Origin: Aquabacterium commune
GTDB taxonomy: Bacteria > Pseudomonadota > Gammaproteobacteria > Burkholderiales > Burkholderiaceae_C
DNA: 64,000 nucleotides
NCBI RefSeq assembly: GCF_004362855.1
Contig: NZ_SNXW01000001.1
Span: 122,121-186,120, forward strand
Reading direction: 5' to 3'
The translations under genes and the position numbers were made by a program. Each line of letters starts with the position of its first letter. Position 1 is the stretch's first letter. Under the pieces are notes generated by a model, which was given only the letters and a program-made list of their open reading frames with translations, searched no databases and was not told the DNA's origin. Below are positions 34,642-44,246 of this stretch, in pieces.

Positions 34642-35861
34642 GCGTAGAAGCCAGGTTCGGGCAAGCGGCCCTGCAGCGCCCAGAGGCCCAGCTCTCGGAC
34701 CTTGTGGTCGATGGGGTCGTGCAGCGTGTGCGTGCGCAGGTTGCGCCAGTAACGGTCCAGCCCCAACGCGGCGTGGGTGGACCGCGCCCCGGTGACTTCG
34801 AACAGGCGGTTGCACAGGTCCAGGCCCGAGCGGGCCGCGGCGACCTTGGCGGTGGCGATGTGGATGGCCAGCTGGCCACGCTCCTCGGACGTCAAGGCTT
34901 CGCCGCGCTCCAGCGCCGCCACCAGGCCCATGCCGGCACGGTCGGCCAAGAGCACCGCGCCGTCCAGGCCGACGTGGAAGTCGCCGAAATGGGCCAGCAC
35001 GTAAGGGTCGTCGGCCATGCGTTCGACGCCTGCGCCTGGCCAGGGGCGAGCCTCTTCGCGGGTGTACCGGCGGGCGGCCTCGAACGCACCCTGGGCGATG
35101 CCCACGTAGATGTTCACCAGGATGAGCTGGGACACGAGCGAGCGCAGGCACGACCGGGGCGTGGACAAGGGGCCCGGCTCGCGCAGGACTTCGCCGTCCT
35201 CGATGCGCAGGCGGTCGAACTGGACGGAGCCGCTGTCGGTCTGTCGCTGGCCCATGTTGTCCCAGTCCTGCCGGATGTGGATGCCGCTGCGCGAGGTGGG
35301 CACGGCGGCCACCATGAGCTGCCCTTCGCACTCGCCGGACACCACCAGCATCTCGGAGTCCAGCGCGCCCGAGCAAAAGCTCTTGGGGCCAGACAGCAAC
35401 CAGCCGCCGGATGCCGGGCTGCAGCGGGCGCGCTGGTCACGCGGGTTGAGGGCGTTGCCCCAGAACCAATCGTGCCGCGCCGTGTGCGCCAACCAGGGCC
35501 GCCATTGTTCAGGCTGGCCATACAAGGTCACAGTGGCCAGCATCAGGTGGTGGAAGGCGTACAGGTGCGCGATGGAGCTGTCCACGCGGGCGAACTGCCG
35601 CACGACGTCGAGCACATCGCGCCAGCTGCCGTCCAGGCCGCCCAGCTCGACCGGGATGGACAAGGCGAGCAGGCCGCTGGCACGCAGTTCGTCGCGCTGG
35701 GCCTTGGGGCAACCGCCCTCGGCATCGCGCAGGGCGGCGGTGGTGGCGAAGTGCTGGGCCAGCCGGTCGGCGACTTGCGGCACCTGGTCGAGGTGGCTGG
35801 CGCGGTCCGGGGTCGCGGCGTGGTCAGGACGTTCGATCGTCAAGGCGTGCAAGGAAGACAT
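34638..35861 (-). CDS. SfnB-family flavin-dependent oxidoreductase (copy 1)
   Basis: The 407-residue protein has the acyl-CoA-dehydrogenase fold used by DszC/SfnB-type FMNH2 monooxygenases: [39 protein letters not shown] in the flavin-binding beta domain, and a C-terminal NRLFEVTGARST and RTHTLHDPIDHK segment that carries the conserved His of the DszC-like group. Such enzymes oxidise organic sulfur compounds during sulfate starvation, using FMNH2 from MsuE. The substrate is unknown. An ATG at 35885 is an alternative start. It is divergent from the msuE operon. Confidence 0.85.
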   Translation of the reverse strand: MSSLHALTIERPDHAATPDRASHLDQVPQVADRLAQHFATTAALRDAEGGCPKAQRDELRASGLLALSIPVELGGLDGSWRDVLDVVRQFARVDSSIAHLYAFHHLMLATVTLYGQPEQWRPWLAHTARHDWFWGNALNPRDQRARCSPASGGWLLSGPKSFCSGALDSEMLVVSGECEGQLMVAAVPTSRSGIHIRQDWDNMGQRQTDSGSVQFDRLRIEDGEVLREPGPLSTPRSCLRSLVSQLILVNIYVGIAQGAFEAARRYTREEARPWPGAGVERMADDPYVLAHFGDFHVGLDGAVLLADRAGMGLVAALERGEALTSEERGQLAIHIATAKVAAARSGLDLCNRLFEVTGARSTHAALGLDRYWRNLRTHTLHDPIDHKVRELGLWALQGRLPEPGFYA

Positions 35862-35953
35862 GGGGCTTGCGCAAGCAGCCGCCATGCCAGGGCAAGGCTG
35901 GCCTGCTGATCCTGCAGCAAACCAGCCCAGGCCGGCGCCACACCCGCAACGCA

Positions 35954-35990
35954 GGTTGATTTATCAACATCACATGGTTGTTTATCACCA
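35954..35990. promoter_or_regulatory. Direct repeats with internal dyad in the sfnB/msuE divergent region
   Basis: GGTTGATTTATCAAC (35954-35968, containing the dyad GTTGAT-TT-ATCAAC) and GGTTGTTTATCACC (from 35977) recur 23 bp apart, about 250 bp upstream of the sigma-54 element. They look like tandem activator sites. Confidence 0.4.
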
Positions 35991-36189
35991 CCTTGCTTGT
36001 TGACAAATCAGCACATGGGCGAGCGCACCGGCGACATCCGACCGGCAGGCGCGCCGTGACGCCACGCCCGCACCCCTCATCGAGCCGCCTGGCGAGGCAG
36101 CAGGCGCACCGCGCACAGGCCCTGAACACAGGTGTTTTGCTGAAACAGCCGCAAAAACAAGGCGCTTCATGCAGTGCACAGACATCGAC

Positions 36190-36204
36190 ATGCGCGTTCC
36201 GCAT
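36190..36204. promoter_or_regulatory. LysR-type box ATGCG-N5-CGCAT upstream of msuE
   Basis: Same perfect arms and T-N11-A spacing as the box before epsC; it lies 15 bp upstream of the sigma-54 -24 element. Confidence 0.5.
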
Positions 36205-36218
36205 GAACGGCGCGGTGC

Positions 36219-36234
36219 TGGCACATCGGTTGCT
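36219..36234 (+). promoter_or_regulatory. Sigma-54 promoter of the msuE-sfnB-ssu operon
   Basis: TGGCACATCGGTTGCT matches the -24/-12 consensus closely, with GG and GC ten bases apart, and would start transcription near 36245, leaving a leader of about 40 nt to msuE. Confidence 0.8.
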
Positions 36235-36283
36235 GAATGAGGAGCAGATCGACGCACAACGCGCCCCCTCCAGAGGTCACACC

Positions 36284-36832
36284 ATGAGTCACATCCGCAA
36301 AGTCACCGCCATCGTCGGCAGCACCAGCAGCCCCTCCCGCACGCGGGTGCTCGTCGATGCCATCGTCCAATCCCTGCAGACCACGCAAACCATCGAGGTG
36401 ACATGGGTCGAGCTGGCCACGCTGGCGCCGCACATCGGCGCGGCCACCAGCCACGATGCGCTCACCCCGGAAGGCAAGGCCGCGCTGCAGGCCATCGAAA
36501 GCGCCGACCTGCTGATCGCCGCCAGCCCGGTCTACAAGGGCAGCTACACCGGCCTGTTCAAGCACCTCATCGACTTCCTGCACCCCGAGGCCCTGGTCGG
36601 CAAACCCACGCTGTTGGCCGCCACCGGCGGCAGCGACCGCCACGCGCTGGTGGTGGACCAGGAACTGCGCCCGCTGTTCAGCTTCTTCCGCACGCACACC
36701 GTGCCCTCGGCCGTGTTCGCGTCCGACGCCGATTTCAGCGCCATCACCGGCGGCTACCAGGTGCAAAACGATGCGCTGTTCACCCGCATCCACGAAGCCA
36801 CCCAACAGGCCTCGCGCCTGCTGGCAGCCTGA
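36284..36832 (+). CDS. msuE: NADPH-dependent FMN reductase, MsuE-like
   Basis: The 182-residue flavodoxin-like reductase has the phosphate-binding loop GSTSSPSRTR, a SPVYKGSYTGLFKHLIDF motif and a C-terminal HTVPSAVFASDADF, as in MsuE/SsuE. It supplies FMNH2 to the SfnB- and SsuD-type monooxygenases downstream. An AGAGGT ribosome-binding site fixes the start; a longer frame upstream covers the sigma-54 promoter and was rejected. It is first in a six-gene operon. Confidence 0.92.
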   Translation: MSHIRKVTAIVGSTSSPSRTRVLVDAIVQSLQTTQTIEVTWVELATLAPHIGAATSHDALTPEGKAALQAIESADLLIAASPVYKGSYTGLFKHLIDFLHPEALVGKPTLLAATGGSDRHALVVDQELRPLFSFFRTHTVPSAVFASDADFSAITGGYQVQNDALFTRIHEATQQASRLLAA

Positions 36833-36847
36833 CAGGGAGCGCGCGCG

Positions 36848-38059
36848 ATGTCGCTCCTTGCCCATCCACCCCTGCTGCCGCTCGAGCACGGTGGCGAGCG
36901 CGCCTGGATCCAGCCCCAGCTGGACACGCTATGCGCCACCTTCGCAGCGACAGCGGCCCAGCGCGATCGCCAGGGCGGGCATGCCGCGCACGAGCGCGAA
37001 CTGATCCGCGCCAGCGGCTTGCTGAACCTGAGCACGCCCACCGCCCTGGGTGGCCATGGCGCGAACTGGCAGACCGTCTACCGCACCGTGCGCCAGCTGG
37101 CCGAGGCCGACAGCGCCCTGGCCCACCTCTTCGCCTTCCACCACCTGCAGGTGGCCACGGTGCTGATCTTCGGGCGGCCTGAGCAGCAGGCGCGTTTGCT
37201 GAGCGACACGGCAGCGCGCCGCCTGTTCTGGGGCAACGCGCTGAACCCGTCGGACCGCCGCGCCACGGCCCAGCCCACGCCGGGCGGCTACCTGGTCAAC
37301 GGCCCCAAGAGCTACTGCTCGGGCTCGGTGGGCTCGGACCGCATGACCGTGTCGGCCTGGCACGAAGCGACGCAATCCTTCCTGATCGGCGTGGTGGCCA
37401 CGGACGCACCCGGCGTGCACGTGGTGGCCGACTGGGACGCCTTCGGCCAGCGCCAGACGGACAGCGGCACGGTGACCTTCGAGCAAGTCTTCATCGCCGA
37501 CGACGATGTGCTGATCCACCCCGGCGAAGCGGCCACGCCCTGGGTCACCTTGCGCTCGCAATTGGCGCAGCACGTGCTGGGCAGCCTGTACGCGGGCTTG
37601 GCCGCCGGGGCCTTGCGCGCCGGCCTGGACTTCAGCCGCGAGCTGGCACGGCCCTGGTCGGCCTCGGGCGTGTCGCGCGCGGTGGACGACCCCTACACCC
37701 AGCTGCGCTACGCCGAGCTGTGGCTGCAGGTGAAAGCGGCCAGCGCGGTGTCGGACGCCGCCGCGGCGGCCATCGATGAGGCCTTTGCCCAAGGCCCGTC
37801 CCTGGACGCGGCCACGCGTGGCGACGTGGCCATCGCGGTGGCCGAGGCCAAGGTGCTGTCGCACCGCGCGGCCATGGAAGTCACCTCGCGCTTCTTCGAG
37901 CTGACGGGCGCGCGCTCGACGGCCACGGGCCGCGGCCTTGACCGCTTCTGGCGCAACGCCCGTGTGCACACGCTGCACGACCCGGTGGACTACAAGCTGC
38001 GCGACATCGGCCGCTACGTGCTGGAAGGCCGCCACCCCGAGCCCACCGCCTATTCGTGA
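36848..38059 (+). CDS. sfnB: SfnB-family flavin-dependent oxidoreductase (copy 2)
   Basis: The 403-residue protein parallels copy 1: [45 protein letters not shown], and the C-terminal [19 protein letters not shown] and [11 protein letters not shown] with the conserved His. The two copies are clearly diverged, so they probably oxidise different sulfur compounds such as sulfones or thioethers. It sits between msuE and ssuD with 15 and 29 bp gaps, so flavin supply and the second oxygenase are co-expressed. Confidence 0.88.
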   Translation: MSLLAHPPLLPLEHGGERAWIQPQLDTLCATFAATAAQRDRQGGHAAHERELIRASGLLNLSTPTALGGHGANWQTVYRTVRQLAEADSALAHLFAFHHLQVATVLIFGRPEQQARLLSDTAARRLFWGNALNPSDRRATAQPTPGGYLVNGPKSYCSGSVGSDRMTVSAWHEATQSFLIGVVATDAPGVHVVADWDAFGQRQTDSGTVTFEQVFIADDDVLIHPGEAATPWVTLRSQLAQHVLGSLYAGLAAGALRAGLDFSRELARPWSASGVSRAVDDPYTQLRYAELWLQVKAASAVSDAAAAAIDEAFAQGPSLDAATRGDVAIAVAEAKVLSHRAAMEVTSRFFELTGARSTATGRGLDRFWRNARVHTLHDPVDYKLRDIGRYVLEGRHPEPTAYS

Positions 38060-38088
38060 ACCCGCTGACCTCACCTGGAAACATCCCC

Positions 38089-39240
38089 ATGAGCCTGGAC
38101 ATCTTCTGGTTCCTGCCCACCTCGGGCGACACGCGCTACCTCGGCAAGTCCAACTCCGGTCGGGCGCCGACCATGGACTACCTCAATCAGATCGCCATCG
38201 CCACCGACAAGCTCGGCTACGACGGCGTGCTGATCCCCACCGGCAGCGGCTGCCATGACCCCTGGGCCGTGGCCGCCAGCGCCATCCAGCACACGCAGCG
38301 CCTGAAGTTCCTGGTCGCCCTGCGCACCTCGCTGGGCAGCCCCACGGCCCTGGCGCGCGCCACCGCGACGCTGGACCAGGCGAGCCAAGGCCGCCTGCTG
38401 CTCAACGTCGTGCCCGGGGGCGATGCCGCCGAGCTGGCCGCCGATGGCGTCTTCCTCAGCCACGACGAGCGCTACGAAGCCGCCGACGAGTTCCTCACCA
38501 TCTGGAAAGACCTGCTGGCCGGCAAGACCGTGGACTTCCACGGCAAGCACCACCGCGTGGAAGGCGCGCGCAGCTACTTCCCGCCCGTGCAGCAGCCTCA
38601 CCCGCCCTTGTTCTTCGGCGGCTCTTCACCGGCCGCGCACGACCTGGCCGCCGAGCACGTGGACGTCTATCTGAGCTGGGGCGAGCCGCCCGCCGCCGTG
38701 GCCGAGAAGATCGCCGATGTGCGCCGCCGCGCCGAGGCCCTGGGCCGTACCGTGCGCTTCGGCGTGCGCCTGCACGTCATCGTGCGCGAGACCACCGAAG
38801 AGGCCTGGGCCGAAGCCGACCGCCTGATCAGCACGCTGGACGACGAGACCATCGCCAGCATCCAGAAGCGCTACGCCAGCATGGACTCGGTCGGTCAGCA
38901 ACGCATGGCCGCGCTGCACGGCGGCCGGCGCGACCAGCTGGAAGTCAGCCCCAACCTGTGGGCCGGCGTGGGCCTGGTGCGCGGTGGTGCGGGCACGGCC
39001 CTGGTGGGCGACCCGCAGATCGTTGCCGAGCGCCTCAAGGAATACGCCGACCTGGGCATCGACCACTTCGTGCTCTCGGGCTACCCGCACCTGGAAGAGG
39101 CCTACCGCTTCGCCGAGCTGGTCTTCCCGCTGCTGCCGGGCAAGCAGCCCGTGACGCTGATCGGCGAAGCCGTCACCGGCGGCCCCTTCGACAAGTCCAC
39201 CCTGGTGAGCGCGGCCGAAGCGCACAAGAAGGTGGCCTGA
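38089..39240 (+). CDS. ssuD: FMNH2-dependent alkanesulfonate monooxygenase (module 1)
   Basis: The 383-residue protein is a bacterial luciferase-family TIM barrel with SsuD hallmarks: [31 protein letters not shown], and [15 protein letters not shown] near the C-terminus. It cleaves the C-S bond of alkanesulfonates to give an aldehyde and sulfite. Length fits SsuD (about 380). An earlier GTG at 38056 overlaps the sfnB stop, but the ATG at 38089 has a better family start and a TGGAAA site. Confidence 0.93.
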   Translation: MSLDIFWFLPTSGDTRYLGKSNSGRAPTMDYLNQIAIATDKLGYDGVLIPTGSGCHDPWAVAASAIQHTQRLKFLVALRTSLGSPTALARATATLDQASQGRLLLNVVPGGDAAELAADGVFLSHDERYEAADEFLTIWKDLLAGKTVDFHGKHHRVEGARSYFPPVQQPHPPLFFGGSSPAAHDLAAEHVDVYLSWGEPPAAVAEKIADVRRRAEALGRTVRFGVRLHVIVRETTEEAWAEADRLISTLDDETIASIQKRYASMDSVGQQRMAALHGGRRDQLEVSPNLWAGVGLVRGGAGTALVGDPQIVAERLKEYADLGIDHFVLSGYPHLEEAYRFAELVFPLLPGKQPVTLIGEAVTGGPFDKSTLVSAAEAHKKVA

Positions 39241-39299
39241 GGCCTTCGACTGCATCACATCGCCATCACACCGTCATCACACCCTGAGGAGTCCTGAAC

Positions 39300-40292
39300 A
39301 TGAAACGTCGCACCCTGATCCAGTGGGCCGCAGGCAGCAGCGCCCTGGCCACCGTCTCCGCCCTGCCCTCGCTGGCACAGGCCGCCGAGGCCCCGAAAGA
39401 CATCCGCCTGGACTACGCCTACTACAACCCCTCCAGCCTGGTCATCCGCCGCTTCGGCTGGCTGGAAGAGGAATTCAAGAAAGACGGCATCGGCGTCAAC
39501 TGGGTGCTGAGCGCGGGCAGCAACCGCGCGCTGGAATACCTCAACGGCAACAGCATCGACATCGGCTCCAGCGCGGGCCTGGCCGCGGTGCTGTCCAAAG
39601 CGAACGGCAACCCCATCCGCACGCCCTACATCTTCTCGCGCCCGGAGTGGACGGCCCTGCTGGTGCCGAAGAACTCGCCCATCCAAACCCTGGCCGACCT
39701 CAAGGGCAAGAAGATCGCCGCCACCAAGGGCACCGACCCCTACCTCTTCCTGCTGCGTGCGCTGCACACCGTGGGCCTCAAGCGCAGCGACATCGAACAC
39801 GTCTCCCTGCAGCACGCCGACGGCAAGGCCGCGCTGGAGCAAGGCCGCGTGGACGCCTGGGCTGGCCTGGACCCGCTGATGGCCGCCAGCGAACTCGGCG
39901 CCGGCTCGCGCCTGCTCTACCGCAACGTGGCCTTCAACACCTACGGCTTCCTCAATGTCCGTGAGGACTTCTTGCAGCGCCACCCCAACGAAGTGCGCCG
40001 CGTGCTGGCCGTCTATGAGCGAGCCCGCCAGTGGATTCAAGGCAACACACGCGCTGCGGCGCAGATCCTGTCGGAAGAGGCCAAGGTCTCGCTGGAGGTC
40101 GCGCTGCTGCAGCTGAAGGTCCGCACCGACTTCACCCAGCCGCAGCCCGGCACGCAGCACATCCAGGCGCTGCAGGCCGCCTCGCCCATCTTGCTGGACG
40201 AAGCCCTGGTACGCCCCGGCACCAACGTGCAGAAGGTGATCACCGACCTGGTGGACACCCAGTTCGCGCAATCCGTCATCCGCCGCGGCTGA
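39300..40292 (+). CDS. ssuA: Sulfonate ABC transporter substrate-binding protein (module 1)
   Basis: The 330-residue periplasmic-binding protein begins MKRRTLIQWAAGSS, a twin-arginine-like signal, with cleavage near LAQAAEA. The NMT1/SsuA fold is seen in NGNSIDIGSSAGLAAVL and DLKGKKIAATKGTDPYL. It binds alkanesulfonates or other sulfonates. AGGAG lies nine bases ahead of the ATG. It differs markedly from the module 2 protein, which suggests another ligand range. Confidence 0.9.
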   Translation: MKRRTLIQWAAGSSALATVSALPSLAQAAEAPKDIRLDYAYYNPSSLVIRRFGWLEEEFKKDGIGVNWVLSAGSNRALEYLNGNSIDIGSSAGLAAVLSKANGNPIRTPYIFSRPEWTALLVPKNSPIQTLADLKGKKIAATKGTDPYLFLLRALHTVGLKRSDIEHVSLQHADGKAALEQGRVDAWAGLDPLMAASELGAGSRLLYRNVAFNTYGFLNVREDFLQRHPNEVRRVLAVYERARQWIQGNTRAAAQILSEEAKVSLEVALLQLKVRTDFTQPQPGTQHIQALQAASPILLDEALVRPGTNVQKVITDLVDTQFAQSVIRRG

Positions 40293-40355
40293 CGCCTTAT
40301 CCCTCTTGCACCGCTTGCCCCGCTTGTGCCCTTGCCCTCACCCCAGGCCCGCACC

Positions 40356-41222
40356 ATGTCCCCTCCCCCCTCGGTCGGCACGCTGGACGCCGACGTGACC
40401 TCGCCCCCACCGCCAGCCTCCGTCCGGCGCCCAGCGGTGCCGGCTGTGCGCCCGCGTGCGCGCCGCTCCACCGCCTGGCTGGGCCTGCTGCCTCCGCTGG
40501 CGCTGCTGCTGGGCCTGGAGTTCGCCGTGCGCCAAGGCTGGGTGCCCCGGCACCTGCTGCCAGCCCCGTCCGACCTGGTGCAGACCTTCGTGCAGCTGGG
40601 CCAGGCCACGGTGACGCAGCACGTGCTGGTGAGCAGCCTGCGCGTGCTGGCCGGCTTCCTGCTGGGCACGCTGCTGGCCTTGCTGGTGGGGGCGGCCGTG
40701 GGCTTGCGCAAGCCGCTGGAGGACCTGCTCGACCCCTCGTTCCAGGCCCTGCGCGCCATCCCCTCGCTGGCCTGGGTGCCCTTGCTGCTGCTGTGGCTGG
40801 GCATCGACGAGGCGCCCAAGATCGTGCTGATCGCCATCGGCGCCTTCTTCCCGGTGTACCTGGGTGTGTCGTCGGGGCTGCGCGATGTCGATCGCAAGCT
40901 GGTCGAGGTGGCGCGCATGGCCGGCCTCTCGCCGCTGGCATTGACCCGGCGCGTGCTGCTGCCGGCGGCCATGCCCGCGGTGATGACGGGCATCCGCCAG
41001 GGCCTGAGCCTGGCGTGGATGTTCATGGTCGCGGCCGAGCTGATCGCGGCCACGCAAGGGCTGGGCTACCTGCTGACCGATGGCCGCGAGACCGGCCGCG
41101 CCGACCTGGTGCTGTCGGCCATCGTGCTGCTGGCCGTGCTGGGCAAGCTCAGCGACTCGCTGCTGCAGCGGTGGGAGCGCCACCTGCTGCGCTGGCGCGA
41201 CACCTTCCAGTCCCACCGCTGA
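40356..41222 (+). CDS. ssuC: Sulfonate ABC transporter permease (module 1)
   Basis: The 288-residue inner-membrane protein has a Pro/Arg-rich cytoplasmic N-terminus and about six membrane segments, with the binding-protein-dependent transport (EAA-type) loop at VEVARMAGLSPLALTRRVLLPAAMP. It forms the channel for sulfonate import with SsuB. A GTG at 40326 would add ten residues; the ATG was preferred. Confidence 0.9.
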   Translation: MSPPPSVGTLDADVTSPPPPASVRRPAVPAVRPRARRSTAWLGLLPPLALLLGLEFAVRQGWVPRHLLPAPSDLVQTFVQLGQATVTQHVLVSSLRVLAGFLLGTLLALLVGAAVGLRKPLEDLLDPSFQALRAIPSLAWVPLLLLWLGIDEAPKIVLIAIGAFFPVYLGVSSGLRDVDRKLVEVARMAGLSPLALTRRVLLPAAMPAVMTGIRQGLSLAWMFMVAAELIAATQGLGYLLTDGRETGRADLVLSAIVLLAVLGKLSDSLLQRWERHLLRWRDTFQSHR

Positions 41223-41241
41223 CCCCTTCGCAAAGACCGCC

Positions 41242-41976
41242 ATGACCGCCTTGCTGGACGTCCACATCCACACCAAACGCTACGGCGACCGCACCGTGCT
41301 GCGCGACCTGTCCTTGAGCCTGGAGGCCGGTGAACTCGTCAGCCTGGTCGGCGCCAGCGGTTGCGGCAAGAGCACCTTGCTGCGCCTGATCGCCGGCCTC
41401 GACGAGGACCACGCCGGCCGCATCCGGCTCGATGGCCAGGAGGTGCGCGGCATCACCGCGGACATCGGCTTCATCTTCCAGGAGCCGCGCCTCTTTCCCT
41501 GGCTCACCGTCGCCGAGAACGTGTCCTTTGGCAGCCCGCGCGGCCCCGACAGCGAGGCGCGCGTGACCGCGCTGCTCGCCGAGGTCGGCCTGTCCGATCA
41601 TGCCGAAGCCCTGCCCAAGCAGCTCTCGGGTGGGCAGGCACAGCGCGTGGCCATCGCGCGTGGCCTGTTCCGCCAACCCCGCCTGTTGTTGCTGGACGAG
41701 CCCTTCTCGGCCGTCGATGCCTTCACGCGCATGAAGCTGCAGGACCTGCTGACGCGGGTGGTGCACGAGCACGGCGTGACGGTGCTGATGGTCACGCACG
41801 ACCTGGACGAGGCCGTCGTGCTCAGCGACCGCGTGCTGGTGCTCGACCAGCAGCCAGGGCCCTTGCTCGACACCTTGCGCGTGCCCCTGCCCCACCCCAG
41901 GCAGCGCGACGACGACGCCATCACGCAGGCCCGCACAGCCTTGCTCCGGCGGCTGCAGGCGGCCCACGCCTTGTGA
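41242..41976 (+). CDS. ssuB: Sulfonate ABC transporter ATPase (module 1)
   Basis: The 244-residue ATPase has Walker A GASGCGKST, signature LSGGQAQRVAIARG and Walker B LLLLDEPFSAVD, and an SsuB/TauB-like Q-loop region (FIFQEPRLFPWLTV). It powers the SsuC permease and is the last gene of the first module. Confidence 0.92.
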   Translation: MTALLDVHIHTKRYGDRTVLRDLSLSLEAGELVSLVGASGCGKSTLLRLIAGLDEDHAGRIRLDGQEVRGITADIGFIFQEPRLFPWLTVAENVSFGSPRGPDSEARVTALLAEVGLSDHAEALPKQLSGGQAQRVAIARGLFRQPRLLLLDEPFSAVDAFTRMKLQDLLTRVVHEHGVTVLMVTHDLDEAVVLSDRVLVLDQQPGPLLDTLRVPLPHPRQRDDDAITQARTALLRRLQAAHAL

Positions 41977-41993
41977 GCCCCCGGCCTTCATGC

Positions 41994-42024
41994 CCAAACC
42001 TTCTTTGCAGCACACCAAACCTTC
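41994..42024. repeat. Direct repeat CCAAACCTTC between the two ssu modules
   Basis: CCAAACCTTC occurs at 41994-42003 and 42015-42024, exactly 21 bp apart, in the gap before the second ssuA. Confidence 0.5.
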
Positions 42025-42090
42025 GTTCACCCCAGGCGCTGCTTTGCCTATCGTGACATCTGTTCCAGCATCCACCAGGACCCCACCACC

Positions 42091-43068
42091 ATGCGCTCCA
42101 CGCTCCGCTCTGTTCGCCGTCAACTGATCCTGTCCCTGGGGCACGTGGCCCTGGGCCTGGGCCTCGCCACCGCGGGCGCCAGCAACGCCTGGGCCGAGAA
42201 CGCCGTCGTGCGCATCGGCTACCAGAAGTACGGCACGCTCACCATCCTCAAGGGCAAGGGCGACCTCGAAAAGCGCCTGGCCCCGCTGGGCGTGTCGGTG
42301 AAGTGGGTCGAGTTCCCGGCCGGCCCGCAGCTGCTCGAAGGCCTGAACGTCGGCTCCATCGACTTCGGCAACGTGGGCGAAGCCCCGCCCATCTTTGCGC
42401 AGGCCGCCGGTGCCGACCTGGTCTATGTGGCCAACCAGCCGCCTTCGCCCACGGCAGAAGCCATCGTCGTGCCCAAGGGCTCGACCGTGAAGTCCGTGGC
42501 CGAACTCAAGGGCAAGAAGATCGCGCTCAACAAGGGCTCCAACGTGCACTACCTGCTGGTCAAGGCCCTGGAGAAGGCCGGCCTGAAGTACACCGATGTA
42601 CAAACCATTTTCCTGCCCCCCGCCGATGCACGCGCCGCCTTCGAGCGCGGCAGCGTGGACGCCTGGGCCATCTGGGACCCCTTCCTGGCCGCCGCTGAAA
42701 AACAGATCGGCGCCCGCGTGCTGGCCGATGGCAAAGGCATTGTGGCCAACCACCAGTTCTACCTGGCCTCGCGCCCCTATGCGAACAAGAACCCCGGTGT
42801 CATCAAAGCCATCGTGTCCGAGCTGCAAAAGCTCGACGTGTGGGCCGCCAACGACTTCGCCGCCGCGGCCAAGGTGCTCGGCCCCGAAATCGGCCTGAAC
42901 CAGGAGATCACCGAGTTGTCGGTACGCCGCTTCGCTTACGGCATCCAGCCCATCACGACCACGGTGGCCGCGCAGCAGCAGCAGATCGCCGACGCCTTCT
43001 TCCAACTCAAGCTGATCCCCAAGGCCATCCGCATCGCCGACGCGCTGCCGGACGGCGTGGGCAAGTGA
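42091..43068 (+). CDS. ssuA: Sulfonate ABC transporter substrate-binding protein (module 2)
   Basis: The 325-residue protein has a Sec signal ending NAWAENA and follows the canonical SsuA pattern: [57 protein letters not shown]. This is closer to Escherichia coli SsuA than the module 1 protein. It begins a second gene set after a 114-bp gap that may hold its own promoter. Confidence 0.93.
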   Translation: MRSTLRSVRRQLILSLGHVALGLGLATAGASNAWAENAVVRIGYQKYGTLTILKGKGDLEKRLAPLGVSVKWVEFPAGPQLLEGLNVGSIDFGNVGEAPPIFAQAAGADLVYVANQPPSPTAEAIVVPKGSTVKSVAELKGKKIALNKGSNVHYLLVKALEKAGLKYTDVQTIFLPPADARAAFERGSVDAWAIWDPFLAAAEKQIGARVLADGKGIVANHQFYLASRPYANKNPGVIKAIVSELQKLDVWAANDFAAAAKVLGPEIGLNQEITELSVRRFAYGIQPITTTVAAQQQQIADAFFQLKLIPKAIRIADALPDGVGK

Positions 43069-43076
43069 GGCCCCCC

Positions 43077-44240
43077 ATGCGCATTTTCTGGTTCATCCCC
43101 TCCCACGGTGACTCCCGCTACCTGGGCACCAGCCATGGCGCGCGCAACGCGTCCTTCGATTACTTCAAGCAGGTGGCCGTGGCCGCCGACAGCCTGGGCT
43201 ACGAGGGCGTGCTGCTGCCCACGGGACGCTCGTGCGAAGACTCCTGGGTGCTGGCCTCCAGCCTGATCGACGCCACGCGCCAGCTGAAGTTCCTGGTGGC
43301 CTTGCGCCCGGGCCTGATGCAGCCGGCGCAGACGGCCCGCATGGCCGCCACGCTGGACCGCATCTCCGGTGGGCGCCTCTTGGTCAACCTCGTCACCGGG
43401 GGCGACCGCGAAGAGCTCGAAGGCGACGGCCTGTTCTACGACCACGCCGAGCGCTACAAGCTCTCGCGCGAGTTCCTGACCATCTGGCGCGAGGTGCTGG
43501 CGCGCAGCCACGACGGCGGCAGCTTCGACTTCGACGGCCGCCACCTGCAGGTCAAGGGCGCCAAGCTGCTGTACCCGCCGGTGAGTCGGCCTTACCCGCC
43601 GATCTTCTTCGGTGGCTCGTCGGACGAGGCCCATGAGCTGGCTGCCGAGCAGCTCGACACCTACCTGACCTGGGGCGAACCGCCCGAGGCCGTCGCCTCC
43701 AAGGTGGCCGACATCACCCGCCGCGCCGCGAAGCACGGCCGCACGCTGAGCTTCGGCATCCGCCTGCACGTCATCGTGCGCGAGACCGAGGACGAAGCCT
43801 GGCAGGCCGCCAGCAAGCTGCTGTCGCACCTGGACGAGGCCACCGTGGCCGCCGCCCAGCAGAAGTTCGCGCAGATGGACTCGGTGGGCCAGCGCCGCAT
43901 GGCCGAGCTGCACAAGGGGCACTTCAACCGCCACAACATCCGCGAAGGCCTGGAGGTCTCGCCCAACCTGTGGGCCGGCGTGGGCCTGGTGCGCGGGGGC
44001 GCGGGCACGGCCCTGGTGGGCAACCCGCAGCAGGTGGCCGACCGCCTGCGGGCCTACGCCGACCTGGGCCTGGACCACTTCATCCTGTCGGGCTACCCGC
44101 ACCTGGAAGAGGCCTACCGCTTCGCCGAACTCGTCTTCCCCCTGCTGCCGCGCACGCTGCAGGAGCGCCTGGCGCCCCGCGTGGCCGCCGGCCCGCAAGG
44201 CGAGATCGTGGCCAACAGCTACGTGCCCCCGGCAAAGTGA
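43077..44240 (+). CDS. ssuD: FMNH2-dependent alkanesulfonate monooxygenase (module 2)
   Basis: The 387-residue SsuD paralogue starts [19 protein letters not shown] and keeps [14 protein letters not shown] and the Ser/Arg-rich [13 protein letters not shown] loop. Differences from the module 1 enzyme in the substrate-lining segments (for example SCEDSW against GCHDPW) suggest different sulfonate preference. It starts nine bases after ssuA. Confidence 0.93.
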   Translation: MRIFWFIPSHGDSRYLGTSHGARNASFDYFKQVAVAADSLGYEGVLLPTGRSCEDSWVLASSLIDATRQLKFLVALRPGLMQPAQTARMAATLDRISGGRLLVNLVTGGDREELEGDGLFYDHAERYKLSREFLTIWREVLARSHDGGSFDFDGRHLQVKGAKLLYPPVSRPYPPIFFGGSSDEAHELAAEQLDTYLTWGEPPEAVASKVADITRRAAKHGRTLSFGIRLHVIVRETEDEAWQAASKLLSHLDEATVAAAQQKFAQMDSVGQRRMAELHKGHFNRHNIREGLEVSPNLWAGVGLVRGGAGTALVGNPQQVADRLRAYADLGLDHFILSGYPHLEEAYRFAELVFPLLPRTLQERLAPRVAAGPQGEIVANSYVPPAK

Positions 44241-44246
44241 GGCCCC

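Larger units (their letters stand above)
35862..36283. other. Divergent regulatory region between sfnB copy 1 and msuE
   Basis: About 420 bp without a gene, visibly AT-rich around 35950-36010. It holds GGTTG(A)TTTATCA direct repeats, an ATGCG-N5-CGCAT box and a sigma-54 promoter for msuE, each listed separately. Confidence 0.7.
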
